From: Iodobacter sp.
GTDB lineage: Bacteria; Pseudomonadota; Gammaproteobacteria; Burkholderiales; Chitinibacteraceae
Direction: 5' to 3'
Length of the DNA stretch: 57,802 nt
NCBI RefSeq assembly: GCF_025352645.1
Contig: NZ_JANXSO010000101.1
Coordinates: 1 to 57,802, forward strand
The position numbers and the translations under genes are program-made. Within the stretch, counting starts at the first letter, position 1. The number at the start of each line of letters is the position of its first letter. The notes beneath the pieces are model-generated. The model did no database searches. It worked only from the letters and a program-made list of their open reading frames with translations, and was not told the DNA's origin. This document shows, piece by piece, positions 8,806 to 17,751 of this stretch.

Positions 8806-8835
8806 TTTATAGGGCGGCGCATACTGCTTTGTCAA
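8806..8835 (-). promoter_or_regulatory. Sigma70 promoter of the hpa operon
   Basis: Read on the minus strand: a perfect -35 TTGACA (8835-8830), an 18-base spacer, and a -10 TATAAA (8811-8806). This is the best sigma70-type match noticed in the window. Transcription would start near 8799 and run into hpaG1. Confidence 0.75.
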
Positions 8836-9136
8836 CTACCTTATTTTGTTTTCTTACTTGGCCGCTGAGTAGATACTGCTGAAATGGCTTATTGCTTAGC
8901 GCTTGTTTTTAAAGCTTATTTATTATGCTGCCCTAAATGGCATAAGCAAAAAGCCATAGTGTGGCTGCTCAGTTTTTCTGCAAAGCTCATGTAGGCTGGG
9001 CTTGTTGAACGGGCGTTCAGCGCATCCCTCATCTGTAGGATGGCGCGGGCGAGTTGGGTAACACAGACTGTATGAATGTTGCATGTGATCAAACATCAGC
9101 AAGGCCGCAAAGCCGTGTACTCAAAGGAGTTCCATC

Positions 9137-10129
9137 ATGACTGAACCCTGTGTTCGTCCACCGGCCAGCATGGCTGTGTTTGCGGCGGTGCTGCTAGAGA
9201 TTTACCGGCTGGCGCGTGAAGAATCGCTGCTACGCTTTCATCAGGCGGTGATGGAGTGTTTGCTGCCGCTGTTGCCGTTTGATAAAGCGTGGTGGGGGCG
9301 TTCGGCACAGGGCGATGCCGGGCCTCAAGAGCACAGCTCCTACCTATTTGGTCTGCCGGAAAGCTATGTGGCCGATTGGAAATCCATCAGCCATGAAGAT
9401 ATTACGGTGGCACGGGTACATGCCGAGCCCGGCGTGGCCGTGGTGGTGGACATGCAGCACAAAGAATCCCCTGCGGGTTTGCGCTGGCTAGGTGCCCGTT
9501 ATGATATTGCCGAGCTGCTGTGTGTGATCAGCTCTGATCACCTAACCCTGCTGAGCGATCATTTGGAGCTGTATCGTAGCCTAGGCGCTGCGCCATTCAG
9601 TGCCGATGAGCGTGAGCTGTTGTCCTGCCTAATGCCGCATCTGGTTTCGGCGGTATCGCTGAATCAAATCCGCAGTCTGCAGGCGCTGCGGATGTCGCTG
9701 GAAGGTGCAGAGCCGCGGCTGGCACTGGCGGTGTGCGACGGGCAAGGGGTGCTGCAAAGCGCCGAGCCCGCTTTTGCAGAGTTGTTGCTGGCCGAATGGC
9801 CGGATTGGTTCGGGCCGCGCCTGCCGATAGGAGTGCAACCACAGGGCTACAATGGCCGCCGCGTATACATTGATGCGCGGCAGGTGAATGACCTTTATCT
9901 GCTAACCGCCCGTCAGCGCAGCGTTATGGAGCAGCTTTCTGTACGCGAAAGTGACGTGGCCAAGCTATTTGGCCAAGGCCGCACTTATAAAGAAATTGCA
10001 CGGCTGCTGGGAATGTCACCCCATACCGTGCGCCACCATATCCGCTCTATTTATACCAAGCTGGGCATCCATGGTAAGGCGGGCATTGCCCTTCTTTTAC
10101 ATCAGCTCCCTCCTGCCATAGAGGGCTGA
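9137..10129 (+). CDS. LuxR-family transcriptional regulator
   Basis: 330-residue regulator with a C-terminal LuxR-type helix-turn-helix (about residues 260-325; LSVRESDVAKLFGQGRTYKEIARLLGMSPHTVRHHIRSI is the recognisable region). The N-terminal two thirds are unlike autoinducer-binding or receiver domains: no phospho-acceptor pattern is visible, and the part around residues 20-150 may be a GAF-like sensor (uncertain). It has a good AAAGGAG ribosome site. It is divergent from the hpa operon and 89 bases upstream of the deacetylase gene on the same strand, so it most likely controls the 10222-14981 genes; the hpa operon is an alternative target. Confidence 0.8.
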   Translation: MTEPCVRPPASMAVFAAVLLEIYRLAREESLLRFHQAVMECLLPLLPFDKAWWGRSAQGDAGPQEHSSYLFGLPESYVADWKSISHEDITVARVHAEPGVAVVVDMQHKESPAGLRWLGARYDIAELLCVISSDHLTLLSDHLELYRSLGAAPFSADERELLSCLMPHLVSAVSLNQIRSLQALRMSLEGAEPRLALAVCDGQGVLQSAEPAFAELLLAEWPDWFGPRLPIGVQPQGYNGRRVYIDARQVNDLYLLTARQRSVMEQLSVRESDVAKLFGQGRTYKEIARLLGMSPHTVRHHIRSIYTKLGIHGKAGIALLLHQLPPAIEG

Positions 10130-10221
10130 GCCACCCGCTTCTCTGATTTGTTAGTCCGCCAGCGGCGCTTTTTGCGCGCACTGCAGGGCTGGCTGCGGCC
10201 ATTTTTTGTAAGGAGTTAGTG

Positions 10222-11334
10222 ATGAGTAAGCGTACTGCGTTTTTCTTTGATGAACTGTGTCTGTGGCACAGCACCGGCCTGCATGCGCTTACCTTGCCAG
10301 TGGGCGGCTGGGTGCAGCCACCGGCAGGCGTTGGCCATGCTGAATCGGCGGAAACTAAACGGCGGCTGAAAAGTCTGCTGGATGTATCTGGCCTGAGCGC
10401 TCAGCTATTGCAACGTAGTGCAGCGCCAGCCAGTGAACAGGCGCTACTACGGGTGCATACCCCTGCGTATCTAGCGCGTTTTAAGGCTTTGAGCGATGCA
10501 GGCGGCGGCGAGCTGGGCGACCATGCGCCTATTGGCCCTGGTAGTTACAACATTGCCTGTCTTTCTGCGGGGCTAGCCCTTGCCGCAGTGGATGCCGTAA
10601 TGGCCGGTGAAGTGGATAAAGCTTATGCGCTGTCCCGTCCACCGGGCCACCATTGCTTGCCGGATCAGGCGATAGGGTTTTGCTGTTTAGCAAATATCGC
10701 CATTGCGGTGGAAGCGGCCAAGGCCCGCTATGGCCTGAAGCGGGTGGCTATCCTGGATTGGGACGTGCATCACGGCAACGGCACGCAGGCAATCTATTAC
10801 GACTGCCCAGATGTGCTAACCATTTCACTACATCAGGACGGTTGTTTTCCGCCTGGCTACAGCGGCGCAACAGAGCATGGCAGCGGCGCGGGTGAAGGGG
10901 CAAACATCAATGTGCCGTTGCTACCTGGCGGTGGCCACGATGCTTACCGCTATGCGATGGAAAGGCTGGTGGTCCCAGCGTTAGATCGTTTTAAACCACA
11001 GCTTATCGTGGTGGCCTGCGGCTACGATGCCAACGCGGTGGACCCGTTGGCGCGCATGTTGGCGCATAGCGAAACTTTTCGGTTGATGACCAAGCTGAGC
11101 GCCGAGGTAGCAGAGCGCCACGCGGATGGCAGGCTGGTGCTGGTGCATGAGGGGGGGTATTCCGATGCCTATGTACCGTTCTGCGGGCTGGCCGTGTTGG
11201 AAGAATTATCGGGCATCCGCACCGAGGTGATTGATCCGCTGCTTAATTTTGTTGAGCTGCAGCAGCCCTGTGCCGCCCTGCAGGCGCTGCAGCGGCAATT
11301 GCTAGATGAAATGGCCGTGGCTTGCGGGCTGTAA
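10222..11334 (+). CDS. Class II histone deacetylase-like / acetylpolyamine amidohydrolase
   Basis: Zinc-dependent amidohydrolase of the HDAC/AcuC/AphA superfamily, probably removing acyl groups from a small amine. Hallmarks: RPPGHHCLPD (active-site His pair), GFCCLANIAIA, the DWDVHHGNGTQ metal-binding segment, and LVHEGGYS near the C-terminus. A GTG at 10219 directly precedes the ATG at 10222; AAGGAG at 10210-10215 fits the ATG better. The gene is followed after about 100 bases by an aminotransferase and then an amino-acid permease, which suggests import of an acylated amine, deacylation and transamination. Substrate is not readable from sequence; polyamines are a guess from the family. Confidence 0.85.
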   Translation: MSKRTAFFFDELCLWHSTGLHALTLPVGGWVQPPAGVGHAESAETKRRLKSLLDVSGLSAQLLQRSAAPASEQALLRVHTPAYLARFKALSDAGGGELGDHAPIGPGSYNIACLSAGLALAAVDAVMAGEVDKAYALSRPPGHHCLPDQAIGFCCLANIAIAVEAAKARYGLKRVAILDWDVHHGNGTQAIYYDCPDVLTISLHQDGCFPPGYSGATEHGSGAGEGANINVPLLPGGGHDAYRYAMERLVVPALDRFKPQLIVVACGYDANAVDPLARMLAHSETFRLMTKLSAEVAERHADGRLVLVHEGGYSDAYVPFCGLAVLEELSGIRTEVIDPLLNFVELQQPCAALQALQRQLLDEMAVACGL

Positions 11335-11438
11335 GTGGCAAGCCATTGAAGCGATAGGCAGGCTGCTGCCGAACGCTTTAATTATGGGTATCCGCCGCAT
11401 GCTGATGCTGCGGCTTTGATAATCTAAAGGAGTGAACG

Positions 11439-12782
11439 ATGTCTTACGATAAAGCCCGCTTTTGGCACCCTATGCTGCATCCGAATGAAATGCAGCGCCG
11501 TGAGCCGATCCGCATCGTGCGCGGTGATGGTTGTTATGTGTACGACGACAAAGGGCACAAACTGGTGGATGGCGTAGCCGGTTTGTGGAATGTGAACGTG
11601 GGCCACAACCGCAGTGAAATCAAGCAAGCCATCATGCAGCAGCTAGACGAGCTGGAATACTTCCAACTATTTGACGGCATCAGCCACCCGCGTGCCGAAG
11701 AATTGTCCGCCATGATAATTGATATGCTGCAGCCAGAGGATATGGCCCGTGTGGCCTTTAGTAGTGGTGGCTCGGATGCGGTAGAAACCGCGCTAAAACT
11801 AGCCCGACAGTACTGGCGGGTAAAGGGGCAGCCGGATCGTAACAAGTTTATTTCGTTAAAGCAGGGCTACCACGGCACGCATTTTGGTGGGGCTTCGGTG
11901 AACGGTAACACTGTGTTCCGGCGTAATTACGAGCCGCTACTACCGGGCTGCTTTCATGTGGAAACCCCGTGGACTTACCGTAATCCGTTTACAGAGGACC
12001 CAGAAGCACTGGCGCAGATTTGCGCCCAGATGCTAGAGCGGGAAATTCAGTTTCAAAGCCCAGACACGGTGGCGGCCTTTATTGCCGAACCAATACAAGG
12101 GGCGGGCGGGGTGATTGTGCCACCCGCCAGCTACTGGCCGCTGATTCGAGAGGTCTGCGATAAATATGGCGTGCTGCTGATTGCAGATGAGATCGTCACC
12201 GGTTTTGGCCGTTCTGGTGCCATGTTTGGCTGCCGCCTATGGGGCGTAGCACCGGACATTATGTGCTTAGCCAAGGGTATTTCTTCGGGTTATATCCCGC
12301 TGGGGGCTACCGTAGTCAATCAGCGGGTGGCCGATGCCTTTGCGGCGAACGCTGATTTTGGCGGAGCCATCATGCACGGCTATACCTACTCCGGCCATCC
12401 GGTGGCGTGTGCCGCAGCGATGGCTAATCTCAAAATTGTGCAGGAAGAAAACTTACCGGCCAATGCCGCCATTCAAGGCGAATATCTGCTGTCTAGGCTG
12501 AAACCATTTGCTGACAAATACGCTGCCGTTGGTGAGGTGCGTGGCAAGGGGCTGATGGTGGCGCTGGATCTGGTAGTAGACAAACACAGCCGTGAGCCAA
12601 TAGACCCTACGGGAGGCTATGCCAACCGAGTAGCACAAATCGCAAGAGAACACGGTGTGTTGGTGCGCCCAGTAGGAACAAAAATCATCCTGTCACCGCC
12701 GTTGGTCATCCAGCCGTCGCAGCTAGATATGATCGTTGCGGCACTGGATGCCGGTTTTGCGGGGGCTGGTTTAGCTACTTAA
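11439..12782 (+). CDS. Class III (omega-) aminotransferase, PLP-dependent
   Basis: 447-residue fold-type I aminotransferase of the class III group, which moves amino groups from omega-amino acids, diamines or beta-alanine to pyruvate or 2-oxoglutarate. Seen: GSDAVETALKLARQYW (cofactor phosphate binding), IADEIVTGFGRSG (the Asp contacting the pyridine ring), and LAKGISSGY with the Schiff-base lysine. AAAGGAG precedes the ATG. Its place between the amidohydrolase and a permease suggests it takes the deacylated amine and yields an aldehyde or oxo acid. No dehydrogenase for that product lies in the same run. Confidence 0.88.
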   Translation: MSYDKARFWHPMLHPNEMQRREPIRIVRGDGCYVYDDKGHKLVDGVAGLWNVNVGHNRSEIKQAIMQQLDELEYFQLFDGISHPRAEELSAMIIDMLQPEDMARVAFSSGGSDAVETALKLARQYWRVKGQPDRNKFISLKQGYHGTHFGGASVNGNTVFRRNYEPLLPGCFHVETPWTYRNPFTEDPEALAQICAQMLEREIQFQSPDTVAAFIAEPIQGAGGVIVPPASYWPLIREVCDKYGVLLIADEIVTGFGRSGAMFGCRLWGVAPDIMCLAKGISSGYIPLGATVVNQRVADAFAANADFGGAIMHGYTYSGHPVACAAAMANLKIVQEENLPANAAIQGEYLLSRLKPFADKYAAVGEVRGKGLMVALDLVVDKHSREPIDPTGGYANRVAQIAREHGVLVRPVGTKIILSPPLVIQPSQLDMIVAALDAGFAGAGLAT

Positions 12783-12907
12783 CCATGAGACTGAGGCGGG
12801 TATTTTACCTGTGCCGTTTTTGGTCTTTGTGTGTGAGAGGCTGGCGGTGCAGGACCATAATCAGACAGTGAACGTCGCTTACATAGAAAGGTAAGGGGTC
12901 ACAATCA

Positions 12908-14419
12908 ATGACAATTCAGCATAAGCTTAGCCACTACCTTGCTCAGGGAGAGGTGGGGTTTTCCGTGGCGCTGGCCAGCTCAGTGGGGGTAATAATGGCC
13001 AGCCCAGTGATTCTTACTGCGACCAGCGGTTTTGGTATGGGGGGGAGTACTTTTGCATTAGCAATGGTGATTGCTTGGATTATGATGCAAGCGCAAGCGA
13101 CAACCTTTTCTGAGCTGGCCTCTATGCTCCCGACTTCAGGGGCTGTTTACGATTACATTTCCTGTGGTATGGGGCGTTTTTTTGCGATTACTGGGACGAT
13201 CTCTGCCTATTTGCTGGTACATGTGTTTGCTGGTACCGCCGAGACGATTTTGTCTGGGGTGATGGCGCTGGTGAACTTTGAACACCTCAATACCATGATG
13301 GAAAGCAGTGGTCATTCTTGGTTGATTGGGGTGGGGCTAGTAATATTATTTGGAGTATTTAATGCTCTGGGGATTGCCGTATTTGGCAAGATTGAAATTA
13401 TTCTTACCTTTGTCATGTGGGCCACCCTGACTGTATTTGCTGTGATTGGATTGTTAAAAGCGCCTGCTGTGCCGCTGGAAGGGTGGTTTGGCACACCATT
13501 GAATCTGACTGATCCATCTGGGATGCTGAGTCTGATTGGTATGGCTATGTTTATGTTTGTGGGTTTTGAATTGGTAACCCCTTTGGCTCCGGAGCTGAAA
13601 AACTCTGGTCGCAATATTCCTTTGGCTACTAAGTTGGGCCTTACTGGTGTGGCTGTCACCATGTTTCTTTATGGTGCGGCAATGGTGCATCAGGTGGCCA
13701 ATACCTTGGTGGATCCGACTAATGCAGCAGGCCCACGTCTTCTGGATACGCCCATGGCCATACCGGCGTTTGCCAGTCAGGTTATGGGGCCGATGGGTAA
13801 AATTTGGCTGGGTATCGGCCTGTTGTTTGCTGGTGCTGCCACTATTAATACCTTGATTGCAGCACTGCCCCGCATCTTATATGGGATGGCGCTGGATGGC
13901 GCATTACCCAAGGTGTTTACTTACCTGCACCCACGCTTTAAGACCCCGCTGGCAGGTATTTTGACCGCTGTAATCGTGCCATGTATACATGCTTGGTACA
14001 TTCAGGGTGATCTGAATCGTATTTTGCCACTGGTGCTGGCCGCTGTATGTGCTTGGGGAGTGGCTTATCTGCTAGTGAATATTTCGGTCGTGATGTTGCG
14101 TATACGTCGTCCGGATTTCCCTAGGGCTTACTGCTCGCCGTGGTTTCCTCTGCCACAAATTATTTCCAGTGCTGGGATTTTTATCGCCATCTGGTTTATC
14201 ACCCCGCCGGGGATGAATCCTCGTGATATTTATATGCCGTTTGGATTGATGTTGGGCCTGACTGGGTTGTATGCGCTGGTATGGACGATTTTTGTTCAAA
14301 AAGTACATCCATTTCGCCCTGTTGAAATAGAAGTTGTGCTGGAAAAAGAGTTCGGTAAAGCACCCGCCTGTATCTCTCTTCTTGATAAAGAGCTTAAGTA
14401 TGTTGCTCCGCTGGTTTAA
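12908..14419 (+). CDS. APC-family amino acid/amine permease
   Basis: Inner-membrane transporter of 503 residues with about 12 hydrophobic segments. The N-terminal part, GEVGFSVALASSVGVIMASPVIL followed by the GFGMGGSTF loop, matches the substrate- and sodium/proton-binding first helix region of the APC superfamily. It likely imports an amino acid or amine for the two enzymes upstream. The 125 bases between it and the aminotransferase contain no obvious terminator, so cotranscription is likely. The last 20 bases overlap the next gene. Confidence 0.85.
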   Translation: MTIQHKLSHYLAQGEVGFSVALASSVGVIMASPVILTATSGFGMGGSTFALAMVIAWIMMQAQATTFSELASMLPTSGAVYDYISCGMGRFFAITGTISAYLLVHVFAGTAETILSGVMALVNFEHLNTMMESSGHSWLIGVGLVILFGVFNALGIAVFGKIEIILTFVMWATLTVFAVIGLLKAPAVPLEGWFGTPLNLTDPSGMLSLIGMAMFMFVGFELVTPLAPELKNSGRNIPLATKLGLTGVAVTMFLYGAAMVHQVANTLVDPTNAAGPRLLDTPMAIPAFASQVMGPMGKIWLGIGLLFAGAATINTLIAALPRILYGMALDGALPKVFTYLHPRFKTPLAGILTAVIVPCIHAWYIQGDLNRILPLVLAAVCAWGVAYLLVNISVVMLRIRRPDFPRAYCSPWFPLPQIISSAGIFIAIWFITPPGMNPRDIYMPFGLMLGLTGLYALVWTIFVQKVHPFRPVEIEVVLEKEFGKAPACISLLDKELKYVAPLV

Positions 14420-14981
14420 GTGGCTACGTCGTAATCGCTTACCGGCGGCTTATCGTCCTGGTGTCACACTGCTGCGGTTAAGGCAGGATTTATCGGTGGA
14501 TTGCCAGTTGATTGGTCAGAGCACTTTAGCTTGCGTCATGAGCGATGGGCTGGCGTTTTCGGTGCGGGAGCATACAGAGTCGCTGTTTTTGTCGCATATC
14601 GTCAGCTGTGAATTTTGCATGCCTGTTCCACTAATGCCAGATGTCATTAAGACGGGGCGTATTGTTATTCGTCATACCGGTAATCTGCGTCGTTTGGGCA
14701 CGGTTTGTTTGGTTGTAGGGCGTGATGATGGTAGTTTGGCGGCGATTGCCCGCCAGTTGCAGCACGATAAGGCGCTACAGGCGGCGTTGTTACCTTTGGA
14801 TTTTCGCCGCTGTGAACTGCGCTATGAGGACGAGGGCTGGCAGTTCTGTATTGAGCACTTTGGAGCTAGCGAGGTGGTCAGTCGCATGCCACCGCTGCGG
14901 CGCTATATCCGATTGATTACGGAGCAACGCCAAGTTTTATTGCAGTCGTTACGAGCCTGCCATGCTTTATTTATAAAGTGA
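14400..14981 (+). CDS. DUF3156 family protein
   Basis: 193-residue protein of unknown function that I recognise as DUF3156-like. I take the start as the ATG at 14400 (MLLRWFKWLRRNRLP), inside the end of the permease gene, giving a 20-base overlap and probable translational coupling; the frame is open further upstream but would overlap more. No signal peptide or membrane segment is evident. The N-terminus is strongly basic. Tight coupling to the permease suggests a role with it, for example as an accessory or regulatory factor (inference). Confidence 0.7.
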   Translation: MLLRWFKWLRRNRLPAAYRPGVTLLRLRQDLSVDCQLIGQSTLACVMSDGLAFSVREHTESLFLSHIVSCEFCMPVPLMPDVIKTGRIVIRHTGNLRRLGTVCLVVGRDDGSLAAIARQLQHDKALQAALLPLDFRRCELRYEDEGWQFCIEHFGASEVVSRMPPLRRYIRLITEQRQVLLQSLRACHALFIK

Positions 14982-15239
14982 TTTAGTTGGGGCCGCCACA
15001 AACCTTTTTGACAATGCTCCACACCACTTGCTCATCCAAGGCAGACTATTTCCATCGTGAGCAGGCAAGCATGCTTGCCTAAACCAAAACGATTAGACAT
15101 GGCGACATCTGCACCATCAAATAAAATAGTTTCTTGGAGTAATCCCACGGGGAGGATGCACAATAATGTGCGGACAAACATCGTGATCTGCTGGATACAA
15201 ATGCTTGTCAGATTTGCAGGGGTTTAAGCAGTCATCTGT
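14982..15239. other. Intergenic region with 18-bp perfect palindrome
   Basis: 258 bases between converging genes. At 15063-15080 lies the perfect palindrome AGGCAAGCATGCTTGCCT. A smaller inverted repeat, GCACA-ATAA-TGTGC, follows near 15160. Neither has a T-run, so they are not classic terminators. A few short open stretches exist on the minus strand but none reads as a known protein. Confidence 0.4.
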
Positions 15240-15689
15240 TTAGTCCGCTTGCTGCGGGTCGGGGATTTGCTCTAGCTCGGTGAGGAGGGTGAGTAGTTGC
15301 TCAAGCTTATCTGCGCCAAAATGCTGCTCGATTTGCTCGTAATAGCGTGCTGAAACGGGCAGGATCTGGCGAGTTAGTTCACTGCCCTTTGCCGAAAGCG
15401 AGATAATCAGGCGGCGCGTATCCACCGTATCTTTGCTGCGGTGAATCAGCCCAGTTTTTTCCATACGGACCAGAATGCCAGTCAGGCTGGGGGGAAGGAT
15501 ACAGGCCAGCCCAGCAATAACGCCCGCTTCCATATCGCCACGATCATCAAGCAGTCGCATAATGCGCCATTGTTGTTCGGTCAGATTAAAGCTGTTTAGC
15601 ATTGGCCTGAAATAGGACATCACGGCCTCACGGGCACTCAGCAGGTGCTGTGGCAAACGGTGCTGATGCAGGGAGGTCTGTTGGCTCAT
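15240..15689 (-). CDS. hpaR: HpaR, MarR-family regulator of homoprotocatechuate degradation
   Basis: 149-residue MarR-type winged-helix repressor. The core MSYFRPMLNSFNLTEQQWRIMRLL leads into the recognition region ACILPPSLTGILVRMEKTGLIHR and the wing with DTRRLIISL. These match HpaR, which represses hpa operons and releases on binding hydroxyphenylacetates. Here it is 6.5 kb from the hpa genes and separated by the amine-utilisation genes. A likely own promoter (TTGTTA, 18 bases, TATATT on the minus strand) lies near 15720-15755. Confidence 0.85.
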   Translation of the reverse strand: MSQQTSLHQHRLPQHLLSAREAVMSYFRPMLNSFNLTEQQWRIMRLLDDRGDMEAGVIAGLACILPPSLTGILVRMEKTGLIHRSKDTVDTRRLIISLSAKGSELTRQILPVSARYYEQIEQHFGADKLEQLLTLLTELEQIPDPQQAD

Positions 15690-16476
15690 GCGTTTGGACT
15701 ATGTTGGTTAAAAATATACTTAATATAATAACATTTATATTTTGCTAACAACTATGACTGCGCTACTGCTGTTTATTTATTAAATGTTATGTCGATATCC
15801 CTCTTCAATCCCCTAGGCCCCTTCTGTTGGCTGTGACACCCTCACTAAGCCTTTGATTTAAAAGTTCGGCTTAGATCAAAAGAGGGACAGTTGATTAAGC
15901 GTAGGATTCAAGTTGCTAGTGCCTATCCCAAGTGAGTGCTATTTGCCGTTTAAAGCGGTCAGCATGCATAGGCTCTGTAGGCGTTGCATTAGCTATGACT
16001 AGAGTTGCATAAATAGACAATGGTTTGGTTTATGCTTTCGTCATTGTTAAAGTGCTTTTCTTTAATAGAGTTCATTGCTAAAGCATTATAAGTGTCGGCA
16101 TGCTCAGCACTTGTTTGCCAATGACCATGTCATTGGCGAGAGTTACAGTGATTTATCTTATGCACGAATATGCAAAATGGATAAGCCTGTGGTTATCTAT
16201 CCTCCAAATTTATCAAGGTAGATTATCTATCTGGATAAATTTTTTGTAAGCATTGTGGTTTTTTCAGTAATGAAAAAAAATAAAAAGTCAGAGGTGAGCT
16301 TTATCACCTGTGCTAGGGTTGTTCTGTCTATAAGCATTATGTAATATAGAGCAAATCATGCAGTAAGTTAAAAACACAGGTAAACTGCACCGATAAAGAA
16401 ATAATAAAAGTGTCATGAAGTAGGCTTCTTGGTAGGAAGTTTGCAATACAACTGATGTATCTTCATAAATTATAAG
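15690..16476. promoter_or_regulatory. Long AT-rich leader region upstream of the EPS locus
   Basis: 787 bases without a convincing gene, between hpaR and epsL. It contains a 10-bp inverted repeat ATAACATTTA (15728-15737) / TAAATGTTAT (15781-15790) near the hpaR promoter, and AGGTGA (16292-16297) / TCACCT (16304-16309), a compact dyad about 170 bases before epsL. The length suggests a regulated promoter for the large EPS transcript, but no exact sigma factor site could be fixed by eye. Confidence 0.4.
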
Positions 16477-17676
16477 ATGATAAAGAAAGCAAGGATGCTA
16501 GTAATGTGGTTTCGTGCCTGCCTAATTGGATTTTGCGTGGTCGATTATGCGCAAGCTGCTTATGGCCCTGAAGATCTATTTAAGTTGACTGCTGATCTTG
16601 CTTATCAATACGATAGTAATTTATTTAAGTTAGATGAAGATATAACGAATGCACAAACTAATAAACATGGCAAAAGAGCAGATTCGAAAATAGAAACCCG
16701 TTTAGGTGGCAGCCTAGACTTAGTTATGTCGCGTCAGCTTGTACATGTTGTAGTGGGTGTGAATCAAATTAATTATCTTAATTTTACAGATTTAAACCAC
16801 AATGAGTGGAACGCAAATTTAGTTTGGGATTGGGTAGTGGGTAGTATCGCAACTGGGCAACTGAGGGCCAATACCTCTACACGCATGTCTTCATTTGAGG
16901 ATAATTCACTTGGCTCAAATGGCAATAGCGCGCTGGATATGCAAAAGCAAGATAGTATAAATTGGCAGGGTGCATTGCAACTAAAAAGCACGGTTGCAAT
17001 TATTGCAACTGCAATGGTTAGTACAGAGCAACATGATGTAAAAAAATATATTGATGCAAAAAGTAATATGGTTAGTTTAGGTATGCGCTATAGCTCTAAA
17101 AAAGGTAATTATATTTCGGCTCAGCATAGCTGGCGAAAATATACCTATGATCAAGATTTACCATTTAGAGCTGGTTTTACAGAACAAATTAGCTCTTTAG
17201 ACATGGCTTATGCCCCGAGTAGTAAAATTGATTTAAATCTGTCTTTAGGGATGAGCCGCTGGGTTTCTGCATTTAATGATGAAAGCCAATATACCCCACA
17301 GGGTGACTTAGGGCTTCTTTGGCGAGTCACAGATAAAACACAACTAAAGCTCAGCTATGGGAAAAGTTTTGCAGAGTTTACGAGTGGTGCAGGACGAAAC
17401 TTAGATCAGCATGTAAATTTTAATGCTCGTTGGTCTATGTCAGAAAAAATAAATTGGAATCTTGATTTAAATCAGCGCGATCGTAGTTTTGAGGTGGCTG
17501 GTAGTAATTCTAGTAATGAAGAAACAACAAATAGCTTACGTTTAGGCATGGGGTACAAAGTACTACGGCAGCTAACGATTAATAGTTATTTGCAGACGGA
17601 AAAACGGGATAGTAGTTTGAATAATAGTGACTACAAATACTATCAAGTTGGTTTAAATGCCACACTGGTTTATTGA
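16477..17676 (+). CDS. epsL: EpsL-type outer-membrane beta-barrel, XrtB-linked EPS system
   Basis: 399-residue exported protein with an N-terminal signal peptide (hydrophobic about residues 8-27, ending AQAAYG). The rest alternates polar and hydrophobic residues with many aromatic ends, including YQYDSNLFKL at the mature N-terminus and a final YYQVGLNATLVY, typical of a barrel closing strand. This matches EpsL, an outer-membrane protein seen only next to exosortase B EPS genes. It would be part of the export route for the polysaccharide. Start at an ATG at the head of the cluster; ribosome site is weak (TAAGATG context). Confidence 0.82.
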   Translation: MIKKARMLVMWFRACLIGFCVVDYAQAAYGPEDLFKLTADLAYQYDSNLFKLDEDITNAQTNKHGKRADSKIETRLGGSLDLVMSRQLVHVVVGVNQINYLNFTDLNHNEWNANLVWDWVVGSIATGQLRANTSTRMSSFEDNSLGSNGNSALDMQKQDSINWQGALQLKSTVAIIATAMVSTEQHDVKKYIDAKSNMVSLGMRYSSKKGNYISAQHSWRKYTYDQDLPFRAGFTEQISSLDMAYAPSSKIDLNLSLGMSRWVSAFNDESQYTPQGDLGLLWRVTDKTQLKLSYGKSFAEFTSGAGRNLDQHVNFNARWSMSEKINWNLDLNQRDRSFEVAGSNSSNEETTNSLRLGMGYKVLRQLTINSYLQTEKRDSSLNNSDYKYYQVGLNATLVY

Positions 17677-17751
17677 ATTTTTTAATAAACTATAAGTGGA
17701 TGGTTTTTTTAATTAACCAATGAGAAAATTGCCTAGGGGGTTTTTATCACT

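Larger units (their letters stand above)
8732..9136. promoter_or_regulatory. Divergent control region, hpa operon / LuxR gene
   Basis: 405 bases without a gene between the divergently read hpaG1 and the LuxR-type regulator. It holds the hpa promoter and palindrome (listed separately). Nearer the regulator is an inverted repeat, TGAAC at 9006-9010 and GTTCA at 9015-9019 with a 4-base spacer, which could be a dyad operator for the LuxR-type protein. A ribosome site AAAGGAG lies at 9123-9129. Confidence 0.5.

Noticed and set aside
14982-15120. Possible remnant of a transposase on the minus strand
   Set aside because: Only short open stretches with stops; nothing matches a known transposase motif.
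16160-16249. 29-codon open frame in the EPS leader (MHEYAKWISLWLSI...)
   Set aside because: No ribosome site at a usable distance and no recognisable family; AT-rich leaders give such frames by chance.
16365-16445. Resemblance to a c-di-GMP (GEMM-I) riboswitch (ACACAGGTAAACTGC ... GGTAGGAAGTTTGC)
   Set aside because: The conserved central GGGACGCAAAGCC part is missing and no pairing scheme fits.
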